Assembly: GCA_041860225.1 (NCBI GenBank)
Contig: CP151794.1
Location: 1,178,001-1,242,000, forward strand
Length of the DNA stretch: 64,000 nucleotides
Origin: Magnimaribacter mokuoloeensis
GTDB lineage: Bacteria; Pseudomonadota; Gammaproteobacteria; Magnimaribacterales; Magnimaribacteraceae
Direction of reading: 5' to 3'
The position numbers were made by a program, and so were the translations under genes. Under the pieces are notes generated by a model that had not been told where the DNA came from, did not search any database, and saw nothing but the letters and a program-made list of their open reading frames with translations. This document shows, piece after piece, positions 42,684-51,532 of this stretch (its first letter is position 1; each line of letters starts with the position of its first letter).

Positions 42684-43851
42684 TTCCTGCAGCTTCTTTT
42701 ATCAAACGACGCTTAATCGGCGTCGCACGATTCGCAAAATCAAAGGCAAAATTACGCCCAAAGCGAATCAAAAGACTTTCTGAGCCGAATCCTCTTTTAA
42801 AGGCTTCCATTAAAGCTATCATTTTGTAGCTCTCGGGTTCTCTCTTTTTAGAGTAAGCCTGAATCACCTCCTTATCAAACAAACTCTTCCCGTATCTATT
42901 TAAGGAGGCAAGAAGGTGAGATAGTTCTCTAACATCAGCTATACCTAGATTTAACCCCTGCCCTGCTAAAGGATGTATTGTATGAGCTGAGTCTCCCACT
43001 AAAATGGTGCGTTCCTTATAAAACTTCTTGGCATGAAGTTGATGAAGCGGAAAAGAATTTATATCTTCACAGAAATCAATTTCTCCGAACCTTTCTTCTG
43101 TTTTCAACCTTAACTCTTTAGATAATGCTTCTTTATCAAGTTTCAGGAGTTTTTCTCCATAGGATTTATCCGTGGACCAAATTAAAGACGCGTGGTTTAT
43201 TCCTTCAACTAATGGCAAAAAGGCAATAGGACCAGTATCAGTGAAGATTTGAAAAGCTGTACTACCTATAGGCTTTGTCGTTTTTACTGAGGAGACAATA
43301 GCCAACTGATCATAGCTCCACTTTCGAATTGGTATTTTAGATAAATCTCTTACTCTTGAGAGTGAACCATCAGCTCCGATTAAAATTTCAGAGGAAATTC
43401 TTTTTCCTGACTCTGTTATTAGATCGATAGTATTTTGACCTTCGAAAATTTTAGCTAAAGATTCTTCTTCTATAAGAGTCACCTCTGGAATGTTCTGAAG
43501 AGAATTAAAGATAGCTTGTAAGATAATATTATTATGAACTATTACACCTAGTTCCTTCTTCTCTATCTCAAAAGCATTGAATTGAACTGAAGAAGATCCT
43601 TCTGCATCCCAAACAAAAATTTCATCAAAGACTCTAGCTTGAGGATAGATGTCTTCCCAAATACCCACTTCTTTCAAAGCCTGTATCGAAAAAAGATTTA
43701 ATGAGGTGGTTCTTCCTATTAGAGGATTAGTCAATTTTACTGAGGGCTTACCTCTGTCTATTAGGCAAGTTCTTATTCCTGATTTTCCAAGAGAAAGGGC
43801 CAATAAAGCACCCGCTACTCCTCCCCCTACGATCGATACCTGAAAGTCCAC
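42676..43851 (-). CDS. ubiH: UbiH/UbiI-family FAD-dependent ubiquinone hydroxylase
   Basis: Aromatic-ring hydroxylase of ubiquinone synthesis, 391 residues. FAD motifs are SIVGGGVAGALLALSLGKSG, the GADGSLSRVRDLS (DG) motif and VGDSAHTIHPLAGQGLNLGIADVREL. UbiH, UbiI and UbiF are close relatives, and only the position directly after pepP favours UbiH; the second hydroxylase gene often found here (ubiI) is not present. It starts at the base just before the pepP stop. Confidence 0.85.
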   Translation of the reverse strand: MDFQVSIVGGGVAGALLALSLGKSGIRTCLIDRGKPSVKLTNPLIGRTTSLNLFSIQALKEVGIWEDIYPQARVFDEIFVWDAEGSSSVQFNAFEIEKKELGVIVHNNIILQAIFNSLQNIPEVTLIEEESLAKIFEGQNTIDLITESGKRISSEILIGADGSLSRVRDLSKIPIRKWSYDQLAIVSSVKTTKPIGSTAFQIFTDTGPIAFLPLVEGINHASLIWSTDKSYGEKLLKLDKEALSKELRLKTEERFGEIDFCEDINSFPLHQLHAKKFYKERTILVGDSAHTIHPLAGQGLNLGIADVRELSHLLASLNRYGKSLFDKEVIQAYSKKREPESYKMIALMEAFKRGFGSESLLIRFGRNFAFDFANRATPIKRRLIKEAAGII

Positions 43852-45156
43852 TTAACCTTGGACGGTATGTTCTACTTCTTCTATAGTTCTGGGAACATCA
43901 GGAGTCAGAACTTCGAAACCAGAGTCTGTGATAACAATGTCGTCTTCAATCCTCACACCAATACCCTTCCATTTGTCATCAACGCCCTCTAATGAATCTA
44001 ATATATAAATACCTGGCTCAACGGTCATGACCATCCCTTTCTCAAGCTCTCTCCAATCTCCGTCTTGTTTATATCCTCCAACATCATGAACATCCATACC
44101 CAGCCAATGTCCAATCCTATGCATATAAAATTTAGAGTAATCCCCTTTTTCTATTACCTGCTCCTTTGTTCCTTTAAGTAAACCTAAATCCAAAAGACCT
44201 TCAACAATTACTTCAACTGACTTTTCATGCATTAAATTCCACCTGTTACCAGGTTTGGCTTGTTCCATAGATTGTCTGTGAGCTTCTAAAACTATGGAAT
44301 ATATTTCTTTTTGTTCAGGGGAAAATTTACCATTAACAGGAAAAGTTCGTGTCACATCAGATGCATAATATTGATACTCGCATCCAGCATCTACAAGCAC
44401 CAAATCTCCATCTTTCAATTCAGCATTATTCTCAACATAGTGAAGTATGCAGGAATTGTTGCCTCCTCCAACTATAGAATTATAAGCAGGTGATCTGGCT
44501 CCATTCTTATTGAACGCATAAAGATATTCAGCTTCTAGCTGATATTCATACATACCAGGAGTAACAGCCTGCATTGCTCTTATATGTGCTTCAGTAGTAA
44601 TGTCAGCAGCTTTTTTCATAAGATTCATCTCATGGTCTTCTTTAATAAGTCTCATTTCATGCAAGATTGAATCTAAAGAAAGCAAATTATTGGGCGGCTC
44701 TGCACCTGCTCTAGTATTTTTACGAATATCTTCCATCCAATGAGAAATTTTTATATCTACTCCACAAGGTGCACTCATTGAAAAATAAATATTTTTAACC
44801 CCTGCTAGGAGGTCAGGCATCATTTGATCGAGAGAATTTATACTATAAGCATTGTCGGCACCATATTGCTGAATTGCACCTTCCTGACCAGTCCTAAAGC
44901 CATCCCATTGCTCTCTAAGTGGATCTCTGTCTCTACAAAAAATAATAAATTTTTCTTTATCGCTGTTAGGTCTTATCAATAAAAGTGAATCTGGTTCTTC
45001 GTATCCTGATAAGTAGTAAAAATTGCTATCTTGACGATAAGCATAGTCAGTATCTGATATTCTGGCTTTGACTAAAGCAGAGGCAACAATTATCGCTGAG
45101 TCCTCTAAAACTTTATCGGATAACTTTAATCTTCTTTCAGAGAAATTATTTTTCAT
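43852..45156 (-). CDS. pepP: Xaa-Pro aminopeptidase P
   Basis: Metallopeptidase removing N-terminal residues before proline; 434 residues from ATG 45156. An in-frame start at 45201 would add an unconserved leader. N-terminal AMP_N domain (DTDYAYRQDSNFYYLSGYEEPD), then the pita-bread fold with metal ligands in DAGCEYQYYASDVTRTFP, HRIGHWLGMDVHDVGGY and TVEPGIYI. pepP-ubiH and the divergent zapA-6S-fau block follow the E. coli order, with ygfB missing. Confidence 0.94.
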   Translation of the reverse strand: MKNNFSERRLKLSDKVLEDSAIIVASALVKARISDTDYAYRQDSNFYYLSGYEEPDSLLLIRPNSDKEKFIIFCRDRDPLREQWDGFRTGQEGAIQQYGADNAYSINSLDQMMPDLLAGVKNIYFSMSAPCGVDIKISHWMEDIRKNTRAGAEPPNNLLSLDSILHEMRLIKEDHEMNLMKKAADITTEAHIRAMQAVTPGMYEYQLEAEYLYAFNKNGARSPAYNSIVGGGNNSCILHYVENNAELKDGDLVLVDAGCEYQYYASDVTRTFPVNGKFSPEQKEIYSIVLEAHRQSMEQAKPGNRWNLMHEKSVEVIVEGLLDLGLLKGTKEQVIEKGDYSKFYMHRIGHWLGMDVHDVGGYKQDGDWRELEKGMVMTVEPGIYILDSLEGVDDKWKGIGVRIEDDIVITDSGFEVLTPDVPRTIEEVEHTVQG

Positions 45157-45235
45157 TGTTAAATCTAAATATAAGTGTTTTTTATGGAAACATGGTAGCA
45201 AGAATTTAAGTTCAAAGTTAAACTTAAAAGAGAAA

Positions 45236-45430
45236 ATGGCAGAAAATAAGTTAGAAAATTTAGAGAAAGAAGTGAAAGAGCTAATAAAGCTCAGCCAGCA
45301 ACTTAAAGAAGTGAATGATCATCTTTCAAAGAAAAATATTCAGTTGTCAAAAGAAAATAATCAGCTTACTCAAAACCTTGATTTAGCTAAAGAAGGTATT
45401 TCAAAAATAATTAAGTCCTATAAAAGCTAG
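45236..45430 (+). CDS. Small coiled-coil protein upstream of zapA (TIGR02449/ZapB-like)
   Basis: 64 residues from ATG 45236, nearly all a heptad-rich coiled coil (LENLEKEVKELIKLSQQLKEVNDHLSKKN...ENNQLTQNLDLAKEGISKIIK). It matches the small TIGR02449 family found just before zapA in many gammaproteobacteria and may act in Z-ring organisation. The TAG stop overlaps the GTG start of zapA by one base. A longer in-frame upstream frame overlaps pepP and is not supported. Confidence 0.85.
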   Translation: MAENKLENLEKEVKELIKLSQQLKEVNDHLSKKNIQLSKENNQLTQNLDLAKEGISKIIKSYKS

Positions 45431-45729
45431 TGAGCAAAGAAACAACTACAGTTAAAATTCTAGGAGCAAGTTATAAGATAGCCTGTCCTCCAGAAGAATC
45501 AGAAGATTTAAAGAAGGCTGCTAATTTTTTAGACGAGAGATTGAGTGAGGTTAAAGAAGCTTCCGGATTAGACGAGAAAAGGGCTGCAATTATTACTGCA
45601 TTGAATATTAGTAATGAATACCTAAAAAACTTATCTGATGTTAGTAAGGATAAATCTGTCAATGAAGGACTAGAAAACCTTACTCTTGAGGTACAAAAAC
45701 AGCTTAAAAGTTTATCTTTTAAAGCATAA
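45430..45729 (+). CDS. zapA: Cell division protein ZapA, GTG start
   Basis: 99-residue FtsZ-associated protein: TTVKILGASYKIACPPEESEDLKKAANFLDERLSEVKEASG forms the dimerisation head and the remainder a coiled coil. GTG 45430 overlaps the preceding stop. The 6S RNA gene begins just downstream, the classic zapA-ssrS-fau order. Confidence 0.93.
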   Translation: MSKETTTVKILGASYKIACPPEESEDLKKAANFLDERLSEVKEASGLDEKRAAIITALNISNEYLKNLSDVSKDKSVNEGLENLTLEVQKQLKSLSFKA

Positions 45730-45738
45730 TAACTAGGT

Positions 45739-45744
45739 TATAAT
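45739..45744 (+). promoter_or_regulatory. -10 box of the 6S RNA promoter
   Basis: A perfect TATAAT lies 7 bases before the predicted 6S RNA 5' end. No good -35 hexamer is seen at 17 bases (CTTTTA). Confidence 0.65.
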
Positions 45745-45751
45745 TTTTAAA

Positions 45752-45927
45752 GTTTCCTGGTTTATTCGATAGTTATTACTACTCTCGAGCCGATAAAAAA
45801 ATAATAGGAGACTCTGAAAGGTCTTTGTTGTGCATACCCATTTATTGGGAAGCCTGATAGATTGACGGGGTCACCGCCTTGAACTTCACGGTTCAGGGCA
45901 GTAATAAACAACGGTATTCTGGGAAAC
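45752..45927 (+). ncRNA. ssrS: 6S RNA
   Basis: About 176 bases that sequester the RNA polymerase holoenzyme in stationary phase. The ends pair: GTTTCCTGG (45752-45760) with CTGGGAAAC (45919-45927). Internal blocks match E. coli 6S: GAGCCGATA, GTGCATACCC...GGGAAGCCT, and the CCTTGAAC...GGTTCAGGG hairpin. Position between zapA and fau is diagnostic. Exact ends are estimated from the stem and the -10 box. Confidence 0.92.
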
Positions 45928-45934
45928 ACCTCTA

Positions 45935-46498
45935 ATGAGTAATAAATCCGAACTCAGAAAAAAGTACATTCAAATTAGAAATGATATTTCTAATGAACAA
46001 CTCTTGGCGTCTGAAAAAAACTTTTTATCTAAAGTGGAAGAGAATTTAGAAATAGTTAAGCACAAAAGTATTGCCTGCTATTCTTCTATAGGTAAAGAAA
46101 TGAGAACCCAAGGTCTGCTAGATTTACTTTTAGATATTGGTTCTGATGTTTATTTACCTAAAATGAACAAAAATTCTAAGGTACTAAGCTTCATTAAATA
46201 TGAAGGTGCTAAGAACACAGTAGAAAATAACCTAGGAATTGCGGAACCTTTGGGAAATCAAGAAATTGAACCGGAAAATTTGAATCTGATTTTCCTGCCC
46301 TGTGTATGTTTTGATCTTGCCGGTCATCGGATAGGCATGGGGCAAGGATACTATGATCATTCTTTAGAATTTTCTTCTTCAAGACCAGAATTAATCATCA
46401 TAGCTCATGAATTTCAAAAAATTAGTGATTGTTTACCTGATACACATGACGTGGCTGCAGATGCTTGCCTAACAGATAAAAAGTTATATAAATTTTAA
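45935..46498 (+). CDS. fau: 5-Formyltetrahydrofolate cyclo-ligase
   Basis: Converts 5-formyl-THF to 5,10-methenyl-THF; 187 residues (YgfA/FthC). N-terminal SELRKKYIQIRNDIS, central YLPKM, and the ATP-binding LPCVCFDLAGHRIGMGQGYYDHSLE. It begins 7 bases after the 6S RNA 3' end and could be transcribed by readthrough of it, as in E. coli. Confidence 0.95.
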   Translation: MSNKSELRKKYIQIRNDISNEQLLASEKNFLSKVEENLEIVKHKSIACYSSIGKEMRTQGLLDLLLDIGSDVYLPKMNKNSKVLSFIKYEGAKNTVENNLGIAEPLGNQEIEPENLNLIFLPCVCFDLAGHRIGMGQGYYDHSLEFSSSRPELIIIAHEFQKISDCLPDTHDVAADACLTDKKLYKF

Positions 46499-46513
46499 AG
46501 TGAGTTACTTTAA
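46495..46513. terminator. Weak hairpin between convergent fau and ilvA
   Basis: TTAAAGT (46495-46501) pairs with ACTTTAA (46507-46513) over a 5-base loop and covers both stop codons. It is AT-rich with no T-run; a terminator role is possible but weak. Confidence 0.3.
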
Positions 46514-48037
46514 GAAAGCTTTATAAGCAGAATTTTGGGTCTCATCCCAAAACCTAAAGCCTGTTTTATTTAGATATTTTATTAATTGCGGATAATTTTT
46601 TTCTTTTGATTCAAACCCTACTAATACTCTTCCATATGCAGAACCTTGGTTTCTATAATGAAAGAGTGTGATATTGAACCTATCACTTAATTTATCAAGA
46701 AAATCTACTAGAGCACCAGGTCTTTCTGGAAATTCAACTCTAAAAATAAACTCACCTCTTTCAACTACTGATGTAGGCGCTCTCCCCCCAACCATATGTT
46801 TAATATGTAATTTCGCAACCTCATTTTCAGAGAGATCCTTGGGAGAAAATCCTTTAGCTCTTAAATGTTTTAATAATTTGTTCTTGCCCTCTTTCTCATT
46901 AAACCTGCAAGCGACGAATATATTAGCCTCTTCACTTTCTTCAGCTCTGTAATTGAATTCAGAGATACTTCTCTTACCAAGAAAATTACAAAATTTTCTG
47001 AAACTTCCTTTTACCTCTGGTATTTTTACACTAAGCAATGCTTCTTTACTTTCACCTAGCTGAACTCTTTCAACAATATGTCCGAGTCGATCAAAATTTA
47101 GGTTTGCCCCTGAATTAATAGCCACAAGTTTTTTATTCTTCAAACCTCTAGATAGAGTGTATTTTTTTAAGCCTGCTAAGGCTAAAGCTCCTGCGGGTTC
47201 AGAAATTATCCTCGTTTCTTGAAAAGTATCTTGTACAGAGGCGCACATCTCATCTACAGAAACTGTAACAACATCATCTATCCATTCTTTAATGAGGGAG
47301 TAAGTCTCTTTACCTATCTGTTTGACGGCAACTCCATCAGCAAATAGGCCAACTTCCTTTAGAGACAGACGCTTGTTATTATCTAATGCTAGTTTTAGAC
47401 ATGCAGCATCTTCGGGCTCGACACCAATAATTCTAGTTTTTGGGCTTAATGCTTTTACATAAGTACCTAGTCCTGCTAAAAGGCCTCCTCCCCCAACCGG
47501 AACAAAAATTGCGTCTATGCCTTCTTTTACTTGCTCAATTAATTCTTTGCCTACTGTACCTTGCCCTGCAATCACATCTTTGTCATCGTAAGGATGGATA
47601 AAAGTATATCCTTCTTTCTGTGCTAACTTATTAGCATGTGCATAAGCTTCATCAAAGTTATCGCCGTGTAATATTATTTTGCCTCCATAATTCTTTACAG
47701 AATTGACTTTGATAGGAGGAGTAGTTATTGGCATGACTATGTAAGACTGCATTCCTAAACTTTTAGCTCCAAATGCCACTCCTTGAGCATGATTACCCGC
47801 AGAGGCGGCAATTACAGGCCCTTCGATTCCTTTTTTCTTTAGTTTAGAGAGTTTGTTATAAGCTCCTCTTATTTTGAAAGAGAAAACTGGTTGCAGATCT
47901 TCTCTTTTAAGCAATACATCATTCTTAAGAGCTTTTGAAAGTTGATTTGCTTTCGTTACAGGCGTTACATGTGCAACTTCATATACATTTGAAGACTCAA
48001 TTTGCTTTATATATCTCTTATTTTTAGAAGAAATCAT
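46505..48037 (-). CDS. ilvA: Threonine ammonia-lyase, biosynthetic
   Basis: PLP enzyme making 2-oxobutyrate for isoleucine; 510 residues. PLP lysine in FSFKIRGAYNKL, AASAGNHAQGVAFGAK, the Gly-rich VPVGGGGLLAGL and EPAGALALAG. The two C-terminal ACT-like regulatory repeats (GESKEALLSVKIPEVKGSFRKF and ERGEFIFRVEFPERPGALVDFL) mark the isoleucine-inhibited biosynthetic form. Divergent from rpiA. Confidence 0.96.
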   Translation of the reverse strand: MISSKNKRYIKQIESSNVYEVAHVTPVTKANQLSKALKNDVLLKREDLQPVFSFKIRGAYNKLSKLKKKGIEGPVIAASAGNHAQGVAFGAKSLGMQSYIVMPITTPPIKVNSVKNYGGKIILHGDNFDEAYAHANKLAQKEGYTFIHPYDDKDVIAGQGTVGKELIEQVKEGIDAIFVPVGGGGLLAGLGTYVKALSPKTRIIGVEPEDAACLKLALDNNKRLSLKEVGLFADGVAVKQIGKETYSLIKEWIDDVVTVSVDEMCASVQDTFQETRIISEPAGALALAGLKKYTLSRGLKNKKLVAINSGANLNFDRLGHIVERVQLGESKEALLSVKIPEVKGSFRKFCNFLGKRSISEFNYRAEESEEANIFVACRFNEKEGKNKLLKHLRAKGFSPKDLSENEVAKLHIKHMVGGRAPTSVVERGEFIFRVEFPERPGALVDFLDKLSDRFNITLFHYRNQGSAYGRVLVGFESKEKNYPQLIKYLNKTGFRFWDETQNSAYKAFLK

Positions 48038-48115
48038 TGATATTGCCTAAATAACAACTGTAAAAGCGAGCTATTATACTTAGTGAGTGATAATATTCAT
48101 TAAATCTAAAGTAAC

Positions 48116-48778
48116 ATGAACCAAGACTTAAAAAAGGAAAATTCTGCCAAAGAAGCTTTTAATCTAATTGAACCGAAGCTAAGGAAAGACTCGGTGATTG
48201 GAATTGGTACAGGATCTACTACAAATTTTTTTATACAAGAACTGAATGAAGCCAAAATTCAAATCAAAGGTGTGGTTTGCAGTTCTAATGCCTCAGAAGA
48301 TTTAATTGATAATTCATATGATAAGTTCTCGCTTAATGAAGTTCACGCCATAGATTTTTATATAGACGGAGCAGATGAATTCAATGATAGAAAAGAGCTA
48401 ATAAAAGGTGGGGGTGGAGCTCTTACAAGAGAAAAGATTCTTGCCTATTCTTCTGATCAATTTATTTGTATTGTTGACGAATCAAAGCACGTAGGACTTT
48501 TAGGTGAATTTCCTCTCCCTATAGAGGTGATTGAGTTGGCTAGAAGTGCTGTCTCTAGAGAACTAATGAAGATGGGTGGGAAGCCCATTTATAGAAATGG
48601 ATTTATAACAGATAACGGTAACCAAATAATTGATATTCACAACCTCCCCATTGAAGTGCCCTATGAATTAGAAGCTAAGATCAACAATATACCTGGCGTG
48701 GTGGAGAATGGAATTTTTGCAAACAGAAAGGCAGACACTATAATCTGCGCAAAATCCAACAGCATAGAAATAATCTAG
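48116..48778 (+). CDS. rpiA: Ribose-5-phosphate isomerase A
   Basis: Interconverts ribose-5-P and ribulose-5-P; 220 residues. GIGTGSTTNFFIQEL, DFYIDGADEFNDRKELIKGGGGALTREKI with the catalytic Asp, Glu and Lys, and the DESKHVGLLGEFPLPIEV segment are intact. It works with the transketolase encoded at the window's right edge in the pentose phosphate pathway. Confidence 0.96.
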   Translation: MNQDLKKENSAKEAFNLIEPKLRKDSVIGIGTGSTTNFFIQELNEAKIQIKGVVCSSNASEDLIDNSYDKFSLNEVHAIDFYIDGADEFNDRKELIKGGGGALTREKILAYSSDQFICIVDESKHVGLLGEFPLPIEVIELARSAVSRELMKMGGKPIYRNGFITDNGNQIIDIHNLPIEVPYELEAKINNIPGVVENGIFANRKADTIICAKSNSIEII

Positions 48779-48798
48779 TAATTACGATTAATTGAGTG

Positions 48799-48818
48799 AA
48801 AGTAAGTACTTACTTTTT
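48799..48818. terminator. Perfect 18-base palindrome between rpiA and gpx
   Basis: AAAGTAAGTACTTACTTT (48799-48816) is a perfect palindrome followed by two more T, in the 41-base gap between convergent genes. A hairpin with short loop and T-rich 3' side is plausible as a bidirectional terminator, but the stem is AT-rich. Confidence 0.45.
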
Positions 48819-48819
48819 A

Positions 48820-49344
48820 TTATAGAAGTTTAGCTATATTTGAAATCAATTCTTCGCTATCTGGTTCTACGTTTGTATCAAAACTCTGAACTTTGCCCTC
48901 TTTCGAAATAAGATACTTATGAAAGTTCCATCCAGGTCTTTGTCCAGAAATTTCAGTTAAAGTTTTATAGAAAGAATTTGCTTTTTTTCCTTTAACAGGA
49001 GTTGTAGCAAACATAGGAAATGTGACTCCATATTGGGTGCTGCAAAATTCTTTAACTTTAGATTCATCACTATATTCTTGATACATGAAATCTCTAGAAG
49101 GAAATCCCAAAATAACAAAATCTTCTTTGCCATATTTTGAGTATAGGTTTTGCAATGCTTCATACTGATATGTGAATCCACACCTACTGGCTACATTGAC
49201 CGCTAAGATAACTTTGTTCTCGTATTCACATAAGTTTTGAGTTTCAGAAGAGTCTAATAATCTTACCTCATGATCTAAGACTTCAGGACAAGCATATGTA
49301 TAAGATCCAAAGAAAATAAAAGAAAATAAAAATAACTTTTTCAT
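48820..49344 (-). CDS. Exported glutathione peroxidase-family protein (Cys type)
   Basis: 174 residues with a signal peptide (LFLFSFIFFGSYTYA), so periplasmic. Thioredoxin-like peroxidase with active Cys C55 in NVASRCGFTYQYEALQNLYSKY and the later WNFHKYLI. The usual FPCNQF block reads FPSRDF (81-86), so the catalytic-tetrad Gln is Asp; this variant is recognisable in a subgroup of the family. It may reduce peroxides with thioredoxin-like donors. The L,D-transpeptidase gene lies 8 bases upstream. Confidence 0.88.
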   Translation of the reverse strand: MKKLFLFSFIFFGSYTYACPEVLDHEVRLLDSSETQNLCEYENKVILAVNVASRCGFTYQYEALQNLYSKYGKEDFVILGFPSRDFMYQEYSDESKVKEFCSTQYGVTFPMFATTPVKGKKANSFYKTLTEISGQRPGWNFHKYLISKEGKVQSFDTNVEPDSEELISNIAKLL

Positions 49345-49352
49345 AATAAAAT

Positions 49353-49979
49353 TTAATAAATCCAGACTTGTGCTTTTTCATCTACTAGATCAAAAAGCTC
49401 TATGACATCGTTATTATACATCCTAATACAGCCATCTGAAGCAGGTTTTCCTATCAAGCCTTCTTCAGCAGTGCCATGTATATAAATAAACCTCTTCCTA
49501 GAATCAATGCCTTCTCCTTTATTTAAACCTTCCTCTAATCCATCCAGCCACATAATCCTAGAAGTAACATGATCGAAGTCAGTATCTATGGGCTCTTTAA
49601 TAATATCTGCTATAGCTCCATTCCATACACGTCCCTTTAAAATAGCATTTGCAGGTAAATTAGATCCTAATTTCTTGTATATCTCGTGCTTTCCAAGGGG
49701 TGTCTTGAGGCTATTTTCTTTACTACCTGTACCATAAGCTGAAGAGGATATGTTATAAACTTTTAAAACTGTACCTTTTTTTATATGTAATAGGGATTGA
49801 GACCCTATATCTACATACAGTAAAGTACTTAAGCTCTCATAATTTGAGTCTAAAGACTTAATATCATCTAAAATATTGTTTTTATTCATATTATCATTAA
49901 TTACTATACTAGAACACGAGCTTACCAAAACCAAAAAAACAGTAATTTTAATCAAATTCTTCAAATTATTTAGCAACAT
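49353..49979 (-). CDS. L,D-transpeptidase (YkuD) lipoprotein
   Basis: 208 residues. The hydrophobic start and lipobox VSSC (19-22) predict a lipoprotein. The YkuD domain ends in IHGTAEEGLIGKPASDGCIRM with the catalytic Cys; the first His is present, and the SHGC of many members reads SDGC. It would form 3-3 peptidoglycan cross-links or attach proteins to the wall. It sits 15 bases downstream of lnt in the same leftward run. Confidence 0.88.
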   Translation of the reverse strand: MLLNNLKNLIKITVFLVLVSSCSSIVINDNMNKNNILDDIKSLDSNYESLSTLLYVDIGSQSLLHIKKGTVLKVYNISSSAYGTGSKENSLKTPLGKHEIYKKLGSNLPANAILKGRVWNGAIADIIKEPIDTDFDHVTSRIMWLDGLEEGLNKGEGIDSRKRFIYIHGTAEEGLIGKPASDGCIRMYNNDVIELFDLVDEKAQVWIY

Positions 49980-49994
49980 TTGTTCTTTATATAA

Positions 49995-51470
49995 TTATTT
50001 AATTCTTAAAAGTGATTTAATTGATAGAAATCCTATATAAAAGACTATTAGTATGATTATAGGAAAATTTCCGTAACTTGAGTATATTGTATTACCAGAA
50101 TATAGCACTATATTGTTTTTTATATTCTTTTCCTCAAAATAACCTTGTTTTTCAATAACTTGGCCGTCTTTTGAAACAATTGCACTAATTCCACTATTTG
50201 TGGATCTCAACAATGGTTTTTTGTGTTCAAGGGCCCTATTTTGGGCTATTTCTAGATGCTGATCGGGGCCAATAGATCTTCCAAACCATGTATCATTACT
50301 TACCGTTATAAGAATATTACTGTCAAATGCTGTTTTCCTAACTATATTATCGAAAGCTATTTCATAACAAATACTTGGTGAAATACTCAATTTAGAGCCG
50401 CTTAGCAATTTAATTTCTTCTCCTGGTACAGTATTAGTTAAATTTAAGCCAATAATGTCTAATAATTTGCCTAAATAACGCTCTAAGGGTATAAATTCTC
50501 CAAAAGGAACAAGCTTTACCTTATCGTACAAACCTTCTATTTCACCAAATGACTGGAGTCTGTTTCTAATCTTGAAATTGGGCTCTCTTTCTACTATTCC
50601 AGTCAATAGAGTTAGGTTCTTTTCCTTGCTCTTAAAATTTACCATCTCCGTAAAGCTTTTATTGTCCTTCTCAGATAGTATTAGGGCTGTTTCGGGAAAG
50701 ATTATTAGTTCTCCTTTTTCAGCATTTTCGATAGCTCTTTCTATCATTCCTTGAGTCTTTATTATTCCGAATTGACTCCATTTATCTTCCAAAGTTAGGT
50801 TGGGTTGATAAAGAGAAACTCTCACTTTTGCATCAGGATAAGTCCACTCTATATTTTTTAATAAATTAGAAGGAATTAAAACCAAAAGCAAAAGGGAAAT
50901 TGGGAATAGGGCGGGTCTATTTTGAAAAATTCTTTCATAAATTTTGAAAATCAAAAGGCCTATTAAGATCAATAAAAAAGTATTACCTTGGGCGCCTATA
51001 ATTGGGGTGTATCCATCAATTAAAGTATCAGCAAGCATAGTGCCTGAAATAAGCCATGGAAAGCCTGTAAATAAATAAGATCTTATTAATTCTATTGAGA
51101 CCCAAGATATAGGCAAAGAAAGATATGTAAGCTTCAGAGGACCATTTCGTTCAAGAAAATTATTTAATAGAAACAACAATCCTGAGTATATCGATAAGGC
51201 AGCAATGAAAATTAGAACCAAAATAGCAGATCCAAAAATACCTATATTTCCATGATAGTGAATGCTTACATACAACCAGGAAATTCCGGTTAACCACATT
51301 CCAAATCCAAAACAATATCCTATCCAAAAAGTTTCCTTATAAGGCAAATCTTTAACTACCTTATAAAGAACTGCAATGGATAAAATAGATAGAAACCAGA
51401 AGTCGAAAGGCGCAAAGCCAAAAGAGAAAATTAATCCGCATATAAGGGCAAGAAATTGCTTCTTGAACAT
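49995..51470 (-). CDS. lnt: Apolipoprotein N-acyltransferase
   Basis: Transfers the third acyl chain onto lipoproteins at the inner membrane; 491 residues. About six hydrophobic helices occupy residues 1-200 with a last one near 465-485. The nitrilase domain carries the Glu in FPETAL, the Lys in KVKLVPFGEFIPL and the Cys in ISPSICYEIAF. Order miaB-ybeZ-ybeY-corC-lnt is conserved. It should act on the lipoproteins encoded nearby (YkuD, DUF6279-like). Confidence 0.95.
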   Translation of the reverse strand: MFKKQFLALICGLIFSFGFAPFDFWFLSILSIAVLYKVVKDLPYKETFWIGYCFGFGMWLTGISWLYVSIHYHGNIGIFGSAILVLIFIAALSIYSGLLFLLNNFLERNGPLKLTYLSLPISWVSIELIRSYLFTGFPWLISGTMLADTLIDGYTPIIGAQGNTFLLILIGLLIFKIYERIFQNRPALFPISLLLLVLIPSNLLKNIEWTYPDAKVRVSLYQPNLTLEDKWSQFGIIKTQGMIERAIENAEKGELIIFPETALILSEKDNKSFTEMVNFKSKEKNLTLLTGIVEREPNFKIRNRLQSFGEIEGLYDKVKLVPFGEFIPLERYLGKLLDIIGLNLTNTVPGEEIKLLSGSKLSISPSICYEIAFDNIVRKTAFDSNILITVSNDTWFGRSIGPDQHLEIAQNRALEHKKPLLRSTNSGISAIVSKDGQVIEKQGYFEEKNIKNNIVLYSGNTIYSSYGNFPIIILIVFYIGFLSIKSLLRIK

Positions 51471-51505
51471 CTTACTTATATTAAAGTTTGAGAATGTTTT
51501 AAGAA

Positions 51506-51532
51506 AGCTAATTTAGCTAATTTAGCTAATTT
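51506..51532. repeat. Three tandem 9-base repeats
   Basis: AGCTAATTT occurs three times in perfect tandem (51506-51514, 51515-51523, 51524-51532), spanning the corC stop codon and the corC-lnt gap. Confidence 0.9.

Noticed and set aside
48038..48115. Riboswitch or attenuator before ilvA
   Set aside because: The 78-base gap has only promoter-like AT sequence (reverse TATAAT at 48073-48078); no branched-chain codon leader or hairpin pair was found.
51506..51532. Start of a CRISPR array
   Set aside because: Only three contiguous 9-base units without spacers; repeats are far too short.
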